This document shows positions 6,833 to 16,131 of a stretch of 44,768 nt of DNA, in pieces. Location: positions 1-44,768 of the forward strand of contig JAQXWS010000032.1 in assembly GCA_029225565.1 (NCBI GenBank), written 5' to 3'. The number at the start of each line of letters is the position of its first letter. Position 1 is the first letter of the stretch. The notes beneath the pieces were generated by a model. The model worked only from the letters and a program-made list of their open reading frames with translations. It made no database searches and was not told where the DNA came from. Position numbers and translations under genes: made by a program. This stretch comes from Eubacteriales bacterium. Lineage in GTDB: Bacteria > Bacillota > Clostridia > Oscillospirales > Acutalibacteraceae.

Positions 6833-8908
6833 TTATTTGAGCTCAAATTTTATTGTATTATCGGCTGCATAATCAAAAGCAAATGAGCCGTCCTCGCATA
6901 CTATAGTGCAGTCTCCGCCGGTTGGAAAGGCATTTTTGCCGATATACTTTACGCTCACCGGAACATCAACTTTCTCCGAGGCAGAACAATTTGCAAACGC
7001 ATCTGCGCCAATATGAGTAACACCTTTACCGATTACAACACTCTTTAGATTTTTGCAACCGGAAAATGCGCCGTCCTCAATAACCAACACGCTGTCGGGA
7101 ATTACAATTTCTTCAATCTCTGTTCCGGCAAATGCACCTGCGCCGATATTCATTACACAAGAGCCAAGGTCAACGGATTTTACATCAGCGTTATCCTTAA
7201 AAATCTCGTTTTTGAGTCTGAACACAGGATTGCCTTCAATCTCGTCGGGGATTACAGCCGCGCCGTCGGTAACGGGAGCAGAGGTAATCTCCAGTCGGTC
7301 AAAGCGAGGTATCATATTGCTGCTGTATCCATCTGCATCAACCGATACCATCTCCTTTTGGTAATAATTCAAATCAAAGGAATAGGATGTACCAAAAGCC
7401 TTATCTACAGCGATAGCCATATCCAACAAGTAAATTCCCTTTACCATCAGCAGGTCACCGGTCTTAACATTGTGGCGAAGATAATTTTCCATATCCGCAA
7501 GGTTGGTGCAAAGGCGACAATCGGTATCGGACACGGAGGTGAAGCCCTTGTAAAGCGACTGCGCATCGCCGTATTTGTTCAAATTCGCTTTGGTCTCGTC
7601 AGGACTGCCGCAAAGCAAAAATGAATCAAACTTTACCTCTCCGAGCTTTTTGCCAAACTCCAGGCTGCGTTGGCGAACATCGTCGCCCAATTTGTTTTCG
7701 CCTCCGATAAGGGCAATACGCTTTGATTCGGTATCAATGGGAAAGTCCTCGCCTGATTTGAGCATGGTCATAATGGACTCCTCTGCCACATTGTAGCAGT
7801 CCATATCAATATACACGCCGCCGACATTCTGTAGGTTTTGGCGCACGCCCTCTGTGTGATAATTTGCAAGCTCTCTTTGTATATCCTCATTGGTCATACC
7901 CAGATTTTTGGCCACAATAAAGGCTGCGGTGGCATTGTAGGCATTGTGAACGCCCAGCAGCTGCACCTTGATAGGGATTGTGGTGTCGGTGGCACGCTCA
8001 TATATGTCGAAGCACAGGTACTCAAGTTCCTGATGAATATTAACAGCTCTGTAATCTACATCCTCGTAATCAACGGCAAAGGATATTACCCTGTGCTTGA
8101 AGTGATGATTCCTGATTTTTTCGTCATCAAAATTAGTAACAACAATACCGTTGCCGCGAATATTGTCATCGGGACTTGTCTTGTCCTCAAACAAATTTTC
8201 CATAGTCTTATAGACCTGGAAGTGGTGCTTATATACATTGGTGAGCACAAAAATGTCCGGCGTCAGCATTTCGGAAGCAAAGCGAACGGAGCCTCTGCGG
8301 CCTGCGCCCGACTCCTGAATGAGAAGATTGTTACCGTTGCGACCGTACTCACGGTACATATGGTTGGCGCTGCGGTATATGGTATTGCCGTTTTTTTCAC
8401 TGGCGTAGGTATTAAAATGATTTTTTGTAACAGCGTAGCACAAATCCTTGGTAGTGGTTTTGCCGACGCTGCCGGTAATCATAACGACCTTTGAGTCGTA
8501 GGCATTCCTGATTTTGCCAAAGAACTTGGTAACCTGACGAGTGGTGTTGTCCAAAAGGATAACCGGCACGCGCTTGTCGTTAAGTCCGTACTTCTTGTAC
8601 CTCTTTTTGTCTATGATAATAACTGACGCGCCCTTTTCGATAGCATCGTTAAAATAATCCTTTGTATTCTTATTTTTTATATGCAGAGCCTCAGGCGTCT
8701 TTACGCAAAGATAAATATCACCCGGCTTCAACAAAGTGGGCTTGAATGCAACACGAAAAGACTTGCGGGCCTTGCCTTTCAGCTTCATCGGTATTTCTAC
8801 CTCCAGGGCGTCGCACAGAGCCTGCAGAGTTACCTTGTTGTCAACAATCTCCAGAGTGTCCGGATATTGGCGAGGCTTTTTTTTGCCAAACAGATTAGAA
8901 AAAATCAT
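6833..8908 (-). CDS. Mur-ligase (MurF-like) protein with C-terminal leucine-rich repeats
   Basis: The N-terminal 480 or so residues resemble MurF, the ATP-dependent ligase that adds D-Ala-D-Ala to the UDP-MurNAc peptide. A substrate domain (KPTLLKPGDIYLCVKTPEA) is followed by the ATP loop ITGSVGKTTTKD (GSVGKTTT about 146-153). A central-domain start is visible in VQLLGVHNAYNATAAFIVAK and a C-terminal domain in RIALIGGENKLGD and LLMVKG. Residues from about 555 to 691 are different: BspA-type repeats such as EIVIPDSVLVIEDGAFSGC and SVVIGKGVTHIGADAFANC. I start at ATG 8906-8908 (MIFSNLFGKKKP): a TTG 21 bases upstream is in frame but would place the likely ribosome binding site AAAGAGAG inside the gene. 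No signal peptide is seen, so the repeats are probably cytoplasmic. It may be a genuine MurF or a divergent amide ligase; substrate unknown. Confidence 0.8.
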   Translation of the reverse strand: MIFSNLFGKKKPRQYPDTLEIVDNKVTLQALCDALEVEIPMKLKGKARKSFRVAFKPTLLKPGDIYLCVKTPEALHIKNKNTKDYFNDAIEKGASVIIIDKKRYKKYGLNDKRVPVILLDNTTRQVTKFFGKIRNAYDSKVVMITGSVGKTTTKDLCYAVTKNHFNTYASEKNGNTIYRSANHMYREYGRNGNNLLIQESGAGRRGSVRFASEMLTPDIFVLTNVYKHHFQVYKTMENLFEDKTSPDDNIRGNGIVVTNFDDEKIRNHHFKHRVISFAVDYEDVDYRAVNIHQELEYLCFDIYERATDTTIPIKVQLLGVHNAYNATAAFIVAKNLGMTNEDIQRELANYHTEGVRQNLQNVGGVYIDMDCYNVAEESIMTMLKSGEDFPIDTESKRIALIGGENKLGDDVRQRSLEFGKKLGEVKFDSFLLCGSPDETKANLNKYGDAQSLYKGFTSVSDTDCRLCTNLADMENYLRHNVKTGDLLMVKGIYLLDMAIAVDKAFGTSYSFDLNYYQKEMVSVDADGYSSNMIPRFDRLEITSAPVTDGAAVIPDEIEGNPVFRLKNEIFKDNADVKSVDLGSCVMNIGAGAFAGTEIEEIVIPDSVLVIEDGAFSGCKNLKSVVIGKGVTHIGADAFANCSASEKVDVPVSVKYIGKNAFPTGGDCTIVCEDGSFAFDYAADNTIKFELK

Positions 8909-8943
8909 ATAATTTGTCTCTCTTTTCAAAAATTAGCAAGTAT

Positions 8944-8972
8944 ATAATATACCTATTACTCCTGATTGTCAA
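8944..8972 (-). promoter_or_regulatory. Promoter of the Mur-ligase-like gene
   Basis: TTGACA (consensus) and TATTAT on the minus strand with a 17-bp spacer. The -35 abuts the T-run of the pckG terminator just upstream. Transcription from here places the ATG at 8908 within the message. Confidence 0.7.
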
Positions 8973-8973
8973 A

Positions 8974-9004
8974 CAAAAAAGAGGTGCGCCGAGCACACCT
9001 CTTA
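8974..9004 (-). terminator. Terminator of pckG
   Basis: On the minus strand AAGAGGTG pairs with CACCTCTT and is followed by a run of T's (TTTTTTG). It starts about 10 bases after the stop codon. Confidence 0.8.
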
Positions 9005-9013
9005 TTCTTTTTA

Positions 9014-10795
9014 TTAGTCTTTGAGTGCAGCCTTTACCTCTGCAAGCTCGTCAGCAAGCTCCTGTGGAAGCTTGTCGCCAAACTTAGCATAAAGCTCTTC
9101 AACGCCTGCAAGTTCTTCTTCCCAAGCTGCCTTGTCAACATCGAGAATTTTGTCAAGCTCTTCCTCGGTCATATCAAGACCTTCAAGGTTAATGTCCTTG
9201 GCATAAGGGAGGTAACCGATAGCTGTTTCCTGTGCATCTACCTTGCCGTCGCAACGGTCGATAATCCAATCGAGAACACGAAGGTTGTCGCCGAATCCCG
9301 GCCACAGGAAGTTACCCTCATCGTCCTTACGGAACCAGTTAACATTGAAAATCTTCGGAGCTTTGTCCGGGTCAAGAGTCTTGCCGATCTCGATCCAGTG
9401 CTTCCAGTAATCGCCCATATTGTAGCCGCAGAACGGAAGCATAGCCATCGGGTCACGACGAACGACACCCACTGCGCCGGTAGCAGCAGCAGTAGTCTCG
9501 GAGCCCATAATTGAGCCTACGAATACACCGTGATTCCAATCCTTTGACTGATATACCAACGGAGTGAGCTTTTCGCGGCGGCCGCCGAATACAAAAGCAG
9601 AAATAGGAACACCGTCAGGATTCTCGAACTGGTCGCTGATACATGGGCAGTTAACAGCGGGAGCTGTGAATCTTGAGTTAGGATGAGCGCCCTTTTCTTC
9701 TGACTCTGCGCCGTTCCATGGATTGCCCTTCCAGTCGATTGCGTTTGTGGGCGGATTCTTGTCAAGGCCCTCCCACCATACGGTGTTGTTGTCAAGATTG
9801 TGACAAACATTGGTAAAGATTGTGCCCTGCATTGTTGACTTAAGAGCGTTGGGATTGGACTTCATATTTGTGCCCGGTGCTACGCCGAAGAAACCGTTCT
9901 CCGGGTTGATAGCATAGAGTCTGCCGTCCTTGCCCTTTCTTATCCAGGAAATATCGTCGCCTACGCACCATACCTTGTAGCCCTTCTTTTGGTATCCCTC
10001 AGGTGGGATGAGCATTGCAAGATTGGTCTTGCCGCATGCTGACGGGAATGCAGCGCAGATATATTTGATTTCGCCGTCCGGCTTCTGGAGACCGAGAATC
10101 AGCATGTGCTCAGCCTGCCAGCCCTCGTTCTTACCAAGATATGAAGCAATACGCAAAGCAAAGCACTTCTTGCCGAGAAGTACATTGCCGCCGTATGCAG
10201 AGTTAACGGATACGATTGAGTTCTCCTCCGGGAACTGAACAATCCATCTGTTCTCCGGATCAACATTGCACTTGCAGTGGAGACCTCTTACCCAGTCATC
10301 GCTGTCGCCGAGAACATCAAGAACCTTCTTGCCTACTCTGGTCATAATATTCATATTGAGAACAACATAGATTGAATCTGTAACCTCGATACCAATCTTA
10401 GCCAACGGTGAGCCTACAGGACCCATTGAGTAAGGGATGATATACATTGTTCTGCCCTGGTATGAGCCGGCAGCAATCTCATCCAGCATCTTGTGGCACT
10501 CGGTTGGATCCATCCAATGGTTGGTAGGACCTGCATCCTCTTCCTTTGTTGTGCAGATAAGGGTACGAGCCTCAACACGAGCCACATCATTCTCTGCTGT
10601 TCTGTGAAGATAGCAGTCGGGAAGCAGCTCTTCGTTCAGCTTAATCATTTCGCCGGTCTCAACAGCCTCAGCCTTGAGAGCGTCAATCTGCTCCTTTGAG
10701 CCGTCAATCCATACAATCTCGGATGGCTTAAGAAGTTCTACCTTCTCGTCAAGCCAGGCAAGGAGTGATGGATTTTTTGTGAGTTTTGATTCCAT
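9014..10795 (-). CDS. pckG: Phosphoenolpyruvate carboxykinase (GTP)
   Basis: The enzyme interconverts oxaloacetate plus GTP with phosphoenolpyruvate, CO2 and GDP. In anaerobes it can run in either the gluconeogenic or the CO2-fixing direction. The 593-residue length and motifs fit the GTP class, not the ATP class: IIPYSMGPVGSP, the substrate-binding SVNSAYGGN, the phosphate loop with reactive cysteine AAFPSACGKTN (about 248-258), GDDISWIRKGKDGRLYAINP and VFGGRREKLTPLVY. I start at ATG 10793-10795 (MESKLTKNPSLL), which follows AAAGGAG with 8-base spacing; in-frame codons further upstream lie in the leader. It is a monocistronic gene with its own promoter and terminator. Confidence 0.96.
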   Translation of the reverse strand: MESKLTKNPSLLAWLDEKVELLKPSEIVWIDGSKEQIDALKAEAVETGEMIKLNEELLPDCYLHRTAENDVARVEARTLICTTKEEDAGPTNHWMDPTECHKMLDEIAAGSYQGRTMYIIPYSMGPVGSPLAKIGIEVTDSIYVVLNMNIMTRVGKKVLDVLGDSDDWVRGLHCKCNVDPENRWIVQFPEENSIVSVNSAYGGNVLLGKKCFALRIASYLGKNEGWQAEHMLILGLQKPDGEIKYICAAFPSACGKTNLAMLIPPEGYQKKGYKVWCVGDDISWIRKGKDGRLYAINPENGFFGVAPGTNMKSNPNALKSTMQGTIFTNVCHNLDNNTVWWEGLDKNPPTNAIDWKGNPWNGAESEEKGAHPNSRFTAPAVNCPCISDQFENPDGVPISAFVFGGRREKLTPLVYQSKDWNHGVFVGSIMGSETTAAATGAVGVVRRDPMAMLPFCGYNMGDYWKHWIEIGKTLDPDKAPKIFNVNWFRKDDEGNFLWPGFGDNLRVLDWIIDRCDGKVDAQETAIGYLPYAKDINLEGLDMTEEELDKILDVDKAAWEEELAGVEELYAKFGDKLPQELADELAEVKAALKD

Positions 10796-10866
10796 AATTA
10801 TTCTCCTTTGATTAGAAATAACATAGTCATAAACCAAGTCCAAACAAGTCCTGGTCCGTTAGTATA

Positions 10867-10895
10867 ATTATATCCATTTTTGTATGTAATTTCAA
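10867..10895 (-). promoter_or_regulatory. Promoter of pckG
   Basis: TTGAAA and TATAAT on the minus strand, 17 bp apart, giving a leader of roughly 65 nt. The leader has a tandem AAGTCC repeat but no clear attenuator. Confidence 0.65.
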
Positions 10896-10959
10896 TACAT
10901 TACCATCATTTTTCGCCAAAATAGGCACATTATATAAAATTGATAATATTTTCACAAAT

Positions 10960-11973
10960 CTAATAGGTCAAATTGTCCAGTGGCATAGTAGCGTAGGCGT
11001 TAATACCCGGGTTTGCCGCTACTCCGTCGCAATACTCATAGTATCCCTGCGCGGCAATCATGGCGGCATTGTCTCCGCAATACTTTAGCTCAGGCACATG
11101 AAGGCTCCAGCCGTGCTTGCGGCACATTGCCTGTGCGTCTGCTCTGAGCCTGGAATTGGCAGATACACCCCCTGCGATAACCAATTGCTTGTAGTTATGT
11201 TTTTTTGCCGCAGCCTCAAAATTACTTAGCAGGCAATCCACAACCGCCCTTTGGAATGAAGCGGCAAGGTCTGCCACATTTATCTGCTCACCCTTTTGGT
11301 TAGCATTATGCATAATATTGATAACAGCCGTCTTTAATCCGCTGAAGGAATAGTCAAATTCGGCTCCGCTTATCCTCGGTCTGGGAAAGGCGTAGGCGGT
11401 GTCGTCTCCCTGTGGGGACAACTTGTCGATACTGACTCCTCCGGGGTATGCCAGGCCCATAGTTCTGCCTGCCTTGTCCAGCGCCTCACCTGCTGCATCA
11501 TCACGGGTCTTGCCCATTACCTCAAAATCGGTATAGGATTTTACTGCCACAATATGACTGTGTCCGCCGCTGACCACCAGGCACAGGAACGGCGGCTCAA
11601 TATCGGTGGATATGTAGTTTGATGCAATATGTCCGCGCAAATGATGCACAGGCACAAGGGGTGTTCCGGTGGCTACGGACAGCCCCTTTGCAAAATTGAC
11701 ACCCACCAGCAGGGAGCCGATAAGACCGGGGGCGTAGGTAACGGCAATGGCATCAATATCGTCCATGGTGCAATTTGCGTTTTCGAGTGCCTCCTCAACA
11801 ACACCCGAAATACTCTCGGCGTGACGGCGAGATGCAATCTCCGGCACAACTCCGCCATATAGCTTGTGTTCCTCAAGGGATGAGGCAATCACATTTGATA
11901 ATACTCTGCGTCCGTCCTCAACAACTGCAGCAGCAGTCTCGTCACAGGAGGACTCTATACCTAATATCTTCAT
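10960..11973 (-). CDS. tsaD: tRNA N6-adenosine threonylcarbamoyltransferase
   Basis: TsaD transfers the threonylcarbamoyl group to A37 of ANN-decoding tRNAs, working with TsaB, TsaE and TsaC. The 337-residue protein has the Kae1/TsaD hallmarks: MKILGIESSCDETAAAVV at the N-terminus, the iron-binding HxxxH as HHLRGH (His111, His115), LCLVVSGGHSH, AGEALDKAGRTMGLAYPGG, and near the C-terminus VIAGGVSANSRLR and CGDNAAMIA. It is the last gene of polA-rimI-tsaD on the minus strand. rimI is its common neighbour, but tsaB and tsaE, often in the same cluster, are absent here and must be elsewhere. Confidence 0.96.
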   Translation of the reverse strand: MKILGIESSCDETAAAVVEDGRRVLSNVIASSLEEHKLYGGVVPEIASRRHAESISGVVEEALENANCTMDDIDAIAVTYAPGLIGSLLVGVNFAKGLSVATGTPLVPVHHLRGHIASNYISTDIEPPFLCLVVSGGHSHIVAVKSYTDFEVMGKTRDDAAGEALDKAGRTMGLAYPGGVSIDKLSPQGDDTAYAFPRPRISGAEFDYSFSGLKTAVINIMHNANQKGEQINVADLAASFQRAVVDCLLSNFEAAAKKHNYKQLVIAGGVSANSRLRADAQAMCRKHGWSLHVPELKYCGDNAAMIAAQGYYEYCDGVAANPGINAYATMPLDNLTY

Positions 11974-12017
11974 ATTTAAATATTACTCCACAATTTGAAA
12001 TATCACATACAAGTGCA

Positions 12018-12446
12018 TCAATTTACGGTGTTCATAGTCATAATAATTGCGTTCTCGGCGGGGTCGGTATAAAAATTTGGGCGGGTGCCCACATTTTTAA
12101 AGCCTGCTTTTTCGTACAGTCTTATTGCCGGGGTATTGCTTTCGCGCACCTCAAGGGTAATAAAACACATATCATTTTGCAGTGCTTTGTCTATCAGCGC
12201 CTTTGCGATTCCCAGCTGTCTGTATTGGGGCAATACGGCAACATTTGTTACATATCCCTCACCCGAAAAAATCTGAAGTCCCATATATCCCACAGCCCTG
12301 CCATCTTCCACGGCTACAAGAAAATGTGATGTATCAAGGTCTAACTGATTTTTTAAATCCTGCTTGCTCCAGGGGTGGGCAAAGCAGATTCTTTCTATAT
12401 CTGCAACATCATCAAGATACTGCAACGCAAATTTTTCTATCTTCAT
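12018..12446 (-). CDS. rimI: GNAT acetyltransferase, RimI-like
   Basis: This 142-residue protein is a single GNAT domain. The acetyl-CoA-binding segment is VAVLPQYRQLGIAKALI (about 70-86), preceded by the core strand GEGYVTNVAVL and followed by LEVRESNTPAIRLYEKAGF. These match RimI, the N-alpha-acetyltransferase of ribosomal protein S18, and the start CFAHPWSKQDL is also RimI-like. Position between polA and tsaD supports the assignment, since rimI and tsaD are neighbours in many Firmicutes. It is separated from polA by 15 bp and from tsaD by 44 bp, so the three are likely co-transcribed. The true protein substrate cannot be read from the sequence. Confidence 0.88.
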   Translation of the reverse strand: MKIEKFALQYLDDVADIERICFAHPWSKQDLKNQLDLDTSHFLVAVEDGRAVGYMGLQIFSGEGYVTNVAVLPQYRQLGIAKALIDKALQNDMCFITLEVRESNTPAIRLYEKAGFKNVGTRPNFYTDPAENAIIMTMNTVN

Positions 12447-12461
12447 ATTACTAAATATTAC

Positions 12462-15044
12462 TCAATGTGCGTCGTACCAGGTTTTACCAATGGCGCCGTC
12501 GGCACGAAGCTTTACTGCCATTCGGCAGGCGTTTTCCATTTCCTCGGTTACTATTAGCAGCGCTTTCTCGGCTTCATCATTAGGCGCTTCAACAATCAAT
12601 TCATCGTGCACCTGCAAAATCAGGCGAGCCTGCATATTTTCGGCTGATAATCTGCGGTCAACCCTAATCATGGCAATCTTGATAATATCGGCAGCAGTTC
12701 CCTGAATAGGCATATTGCGAGCAACACGCTCGCCGAATGAACGCAGCATGTGGTTGGAGGAGGCAAGCTCGGGCAAATATCTGCGGCGTTTGAACAAGGT
12801 CTCGCTGTATCCCCTGTCCCTTGCCAAGTCAATCATACGGTTCATATATTCATCTACGCCGCTGTAGGTGGCAAGATAATTGTTGATATACTCCTGCGCC
12901 TCCTTGCGAGTAACGCCAATATCCTTTGACAAGGAGAAAGCCCCGATGCCGTAAACGATGCCGAAATTAACTGCCTTTGCACGGGAACGCATCTGTGGAG
13001 TTACCATATCCACAGGCAAGCCGAACACCTGTGACGCAGTATTGGTATGAATATCAACGCCGCTGTTAAATGCCTCTATCATATTTTTGTCCCCGGACAA
13101 ATCCGACAGCACTCGCAATTCTATCTGGCTGTAATCGGCATCTATCAGCATCATATCATCACCGGCAACAAAGAACTTGCGCATTTCTCTGCCCAGCGGA
13201 GTACGGATAGGAATGTTTTGCAAATTAGGCTCCAGCGAGCTGATTCTGCCTGTTCGGGTTTCTACCTGATTGAAGGAGGTATGGATTCTGCCGTCATCGG
13301 CAATAACCTTTAGCAATCCGTCGCAGTAGGTGGACTTCAGCTTGCTCAATGAGCGATACTCCAGTATATTCTCCACCACCGGATTGTCGTAACGCAATCC
13401 CTCGAGCACCTCGGCGTTAGTGGAATAACCGCTTTTTGTTTTCTTTTTGCAAGGGAGTCCCAAATCCTCAAACAAGGCAACACCCAACTGCTTTGGCGAA
13501 TTGATATTGAACTCGTATCCCACCTGGTCATATATCAATCGGGTGAGCTCGGTAATACGGGTCTGGAGTGATTTGCCAAATTCTTCTATTCCCTGCTTGT
13601 CCACACAAAATCCGGCTATCTCCATTTTTGCCAGCACCCGTGCCAACGGCAGCTCAATATCTGTCAGCAATGAGGTTTGGTCAGCCTCGTCAAGAAGCAT
13701 ATCCGTCTTTTGGAACAAAGGCTTAATTACTGCGGCATATACAACATTACTATCCTCGCCGCCTAACGAATTTTTGTATTCCGGCATCGCAACACCGTAC
13801 TCAAGGCACAGATGCTCAATATCGTATTTGCTGTCTGACGGCTTTAGCAAATAACCGCTGAGCATCAGGTCGCCGCAAATATTCCTGCATTCCACACCCA
13901 AGGCAATTGCCAAACGGTGCACCAGCTTGGAGTTATATGTGTATTTTTTGCAATCGCTCTCAAAAAAAGTGCGCACAAAATACTTGTACTCCGGCGTATC
14001 GGAGGGCATGGTGATAATATCGTCACCGAAGGCGAAGTACAAATCTGTAATTTCCCCTTCTGCCACAGCCGGATAAAAATAGGCGTCATCGGTACCGATT
14101 TTCTTCAGCAAATAGTCGGCATCAATACAAGTCAGGCGCTGAATATTACGCTGCGTATCAGCCTCCTCAACAGCCACGGTATCATTTGCGTTAAGATTGA
14201 ATTTGTCCAGCAGAGAAAACAACTCAAGACGGGCAAATTCTCTGGCGGCGGCCTGCTTGTCGCCGTCGTTAATAAGATAGGAGTTAATATCGGTGTCGAT
14301 AGGAGCGTCCGTTTTTATTTCGCCCAAAGACAGAGAGAGATACGCATTATCCCTGTCCCGCGCAAGCTTGTCATGAACGCCTTTTTTTACATCAATAGTA
14401 TCAAGATTTTCATAAATATAATCAATAGTGCCAAAACGGGCAATAAGGTCCAGCGCCGTCTTTGGCCCAATGCCGGTTACTCCGGGGATATTGTCGGAAG
14501 AATCCCCCTGCAGAGCCTTAACCTGGATTAATTGCTGCGGCGTAACGCCGTATTCCTGCATAATAGCATCCTCATCCATAACATCAGTGGACTTTGTGCG
14601 GGCCAGCAGAACCTTGACGCCATGGTGTGCCAGCTGTAACGCATCACGGTCGCCTGTGGCGATAAAGCACTCATCACCCTTGTCGCGGCAAGCCCCGGCA
14701 AGGGTGCCCAAAATATCGTCTGCCTCCCAGCCGGTACATTCTATTGTTTTTATGCCCAGAAGATGCAACAAATTCTTGAGTACAGGCATCTGCTGGCGCA
14801 GTTCATCAGGCATGGCGTGTCTGCCTGCCTTGTACCGGTCGTACATCTTGTGCCTAAAGGTGGGGGCGCTCACATCAAAGGCAACCGTAATTGCATCCGG
14901 CGAACACATCTCCTCAAACCTATTCAGCATATTAAGAAAACCGTAGATAGCGTTAGTATAGTCACCGCTTTTTGTAGTAAGCAGCTTTATGCCGTAGAAT
15001 GCACGGTTGATAATACTGTTGCCGTCCAATACCAGCAGTTTCAT
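12462..15044 (-). CDS. polA: DNA polymerase I
   Basis: The 860-residue protein has three parts. Residues 1 to about 290 are the 5'-3' exonuclease (LVLDGNSIINRAFYG, ECTGWEADDILGTLA, GVTGIGPKTALDLI). About 300-460 is a 3'-5' exonuclease fold lacking the expected DxE metal motifs, so proofreading is probably lost as in many Gram-positives. The rest is the family A polymerase with motif A (DADYSQIELRVLS), the O-helix region (RSRAKAVNFGIVYGIG) and motif C (LQVHDELIVEAP). It acts in Okazaki fragment processing and repair. It leads polA-rimI-tsaD and is divergent from the dus operon. The start ATG follows GGGGTGG. Confidence 0.97.
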   Translation of the reverse strand: MKLLVLDGNSIINRAFYGIKLLTTKSGDYTNAIYGFLNMLNRFEEMCSPDAITVAFDVSAPTFRHKMYDRYKAGRHAMPDELRQQMPVLKNLLHLLGIKTIECTGWEADDILGTLAGACRDKGDECFIATGDRDALQLAHHGVKVLLARTKSTDVMDEDAIMQEYGVTPQQLIQVKALQGDSSDNIPGVTGIGPKTALDLIARFGTIDYIYENLDTIDVKKGVHDKLARDRDNAYLSLSLGEIKTDAPIDTDINSYLINDGDKQAAAREFARLELFSLLDKFNLNANDTVAVEEADTQRNIQRLTCIDADYLLKKIGTDDAYFYPAVAEGEITDLYFAFGDDIITMPSDTPEYKYFVRTFFESDCKKYTYNSKLVHRLAIALGVECRNICGDLMLSGYLLKPSDSKYDIEHLCLEYGVAMPEYKNSLGGEDSNVVYAAVIKPLFQKTDMLLDEADQTSLLTDIELPLARVLAKMEIAGFCVDKQGIEEFGKSLQTRITELTRLIYDQVGYEFNINSPKQLGVALFEDLGLPCKKKTKSGYSTNAEVLEGLRYDNPVVENILEYRSLSKLKSTYCDGLLKVIADDGRIHTSFNQVETRTGRISSLEPNLQNIPIRTPLGREMRKFFVAGDDMMLIDADYSQIELRVLSDLSGDKNMIEAFNSGVDIHTNTASQVFGLPVDMVTPQMRSRAKAVNFGIVYGIGAFSLSKDIGVTRKEAQEYINNYLATYSGVDEYMNRMIDLARDRGYSETLFKRRRYLPELASSNHMLRSFGERVARNMPIQGTAADIIKIAMIRVDRRLSAENMQARLILQVHDELIVEAPNDEAEKALLIVTEEMENACRMAVKLRADGAIGKTWYDAH

Positions 15045-15072
15045 ATAACCACCCCAAAAATATAGTTGATTT

Positions 15073-15101
15073 ATTATATCACATATCCCTGACTATTACA
15101 A
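15073..15101 (-). promoter_or_regulatory. Promoter of polA-rimI-tsaD
   Basis: TTGTAA and TATAAT on the minus strand, 17 bp apart, about 30 bases upstream of the polA start. It is back-to-back with the dus promoter. Confidence 0.65.
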
Positions 15102-15108
15102 TTTATAT

Positions 15109-15137
15109 TTGCTAAATAAAGACATTTGTGTTATATT
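15109..15137 (+). promoter_or_regulatory. Promoter of dus-nagA-trmL
   Basis: TTGCTA and TATATT with a 17-bp spacer. The predicted transcription start near 15144 rules out upstream in-frame start codons of the dus reading frame and supports ATG 15169. Confidence 0.6.
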
Positions 15138-15168
15138 ATCATTGAAAAAAATTGACGAGAGATACAAT

Positions 15169-16131
15169 ATGAACATAGGAAATGTAAAATTTGAGCACAT
15201 AGCGTTCCTTGCTCCTATGGCAGGCATAGCCGACAGAGCGTTCCGGGAGCTGTGCGTACAGCATGGGGCAGCATATACCGTAACCGAAATGGTATCCTCA
15301 AAAGGACTGACTATGGGCGACAGAAAAAGTCACGCTTTGTTGCAAATGGGCGGTCTGTATCCTTGCGGAGCCCAAATATTCGGTGATGAACCGGAGACAA
15401 TGGCCAATGCCGCCCGTATGTGCCTGCAATTCCACCCGGATATAATAGATATAAATATGGGGTGTCCGGCTCCAAAAATAGCCTCCAACGGCGGTGGTGC
15501 CGCACTAATGCGTAATCCTCAGCTGGCATACCGAATCACAAAGGCAGTCGTTGAGGCTGTGGATATTCCTGTTACCGTCAAGATACGCAAGGGATGGGAC
15601 GAGGACAGTATCAACGCGGTAGAGATGGCAACCCTGGCAGAAAAAGCAGGTGCTGCCGCAATCACAATACATGGCAGAACAAAGCAGCAAATGTACAGTG
15701 GCAAGGTGGACTACGACATTATTTCACAGGTAAAAAAGGCTGTGTCAATTCCGGTTATCGGCAATGGAGACATAACCGACCAACAGTCGGCAGCCATTAT
15801 GCTGGGAAAGACTAATTGTGACGCAATTATGATAGGCAGGGGCGCACTGGGTAACCCATGGGTGTTCAGCCAAATCAACGCATATCTGGATGAATGCAGA
15901 GTTCTTCCGGAGCCCACTGTAACCCAAAAGATGGTGACTATGCTAAAGCATATTGAAACCACAATTGAATATAAGGGAGAATACACAGCAATGCGGGAGG
16001 CAAGGCATCACGCGGCATACTACACAAAGGGTATGCGCAAAGGGGCCGCCCTGCGCAGAGAAATGGCGTCCCTTGAGCATTTTGAACAGCTACAGGAGCT
16101 GGCATACCGAATAGCAAAGGAATATGAGTAA
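15169..16131 (+). CDS. dus: tRNA-dihydrouridine synthase
   Basis: This flavoenzyme reduces uridines in the tRNA D-loop to dihydrouridine using FMN and NADPH. The 320-residue TIM-barrel protein starts MNIGNVKFEHIAFLAPMAGI and has the catalytic cysteine in DINMGCPAPKI (Cys99). FMN-phosphate binding segments VIGNGDI and MIGRGALGNPW follow, and TIHGRTKQQMYSG is also typical of the DusB-like group. The start ATG 15169 is chosen because in-frame codons back to 15109 precede the predicted transcript start. Its ribosome binding site (GAGAGA) is weak. The stop codon overlaps the nagA start as TAATG, indicating translational coupling. Confidence 0.94.
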   Translation: MNIGNVKFEHIAFLAPMAGIADRAFRELCVQHGAAYTVTEMVSSKGLTMGDRKSHALLQMGGLYPCGAQIFGDEPETMANAARMCLQFHPDIIDINMGCPAPKIASNGGGAALMRNPQLAYRITKAVVEAVDIPVTVKIRKGWDEDSINAVEMATLAEKAGAAAITIHGRTKQQMYSGKVDYDIISQVKKAVSIPVIGNGDITDQQSAAIMLGKTNCDAIMIGRGALGNPWVFSQINAYLDECRVLPEPTVTQKMVTMLKHIETTIEYKGEYTAMREARHHAAYYTKGMRKGAALRREMASLEHFEQLQELAYRIAKEYE

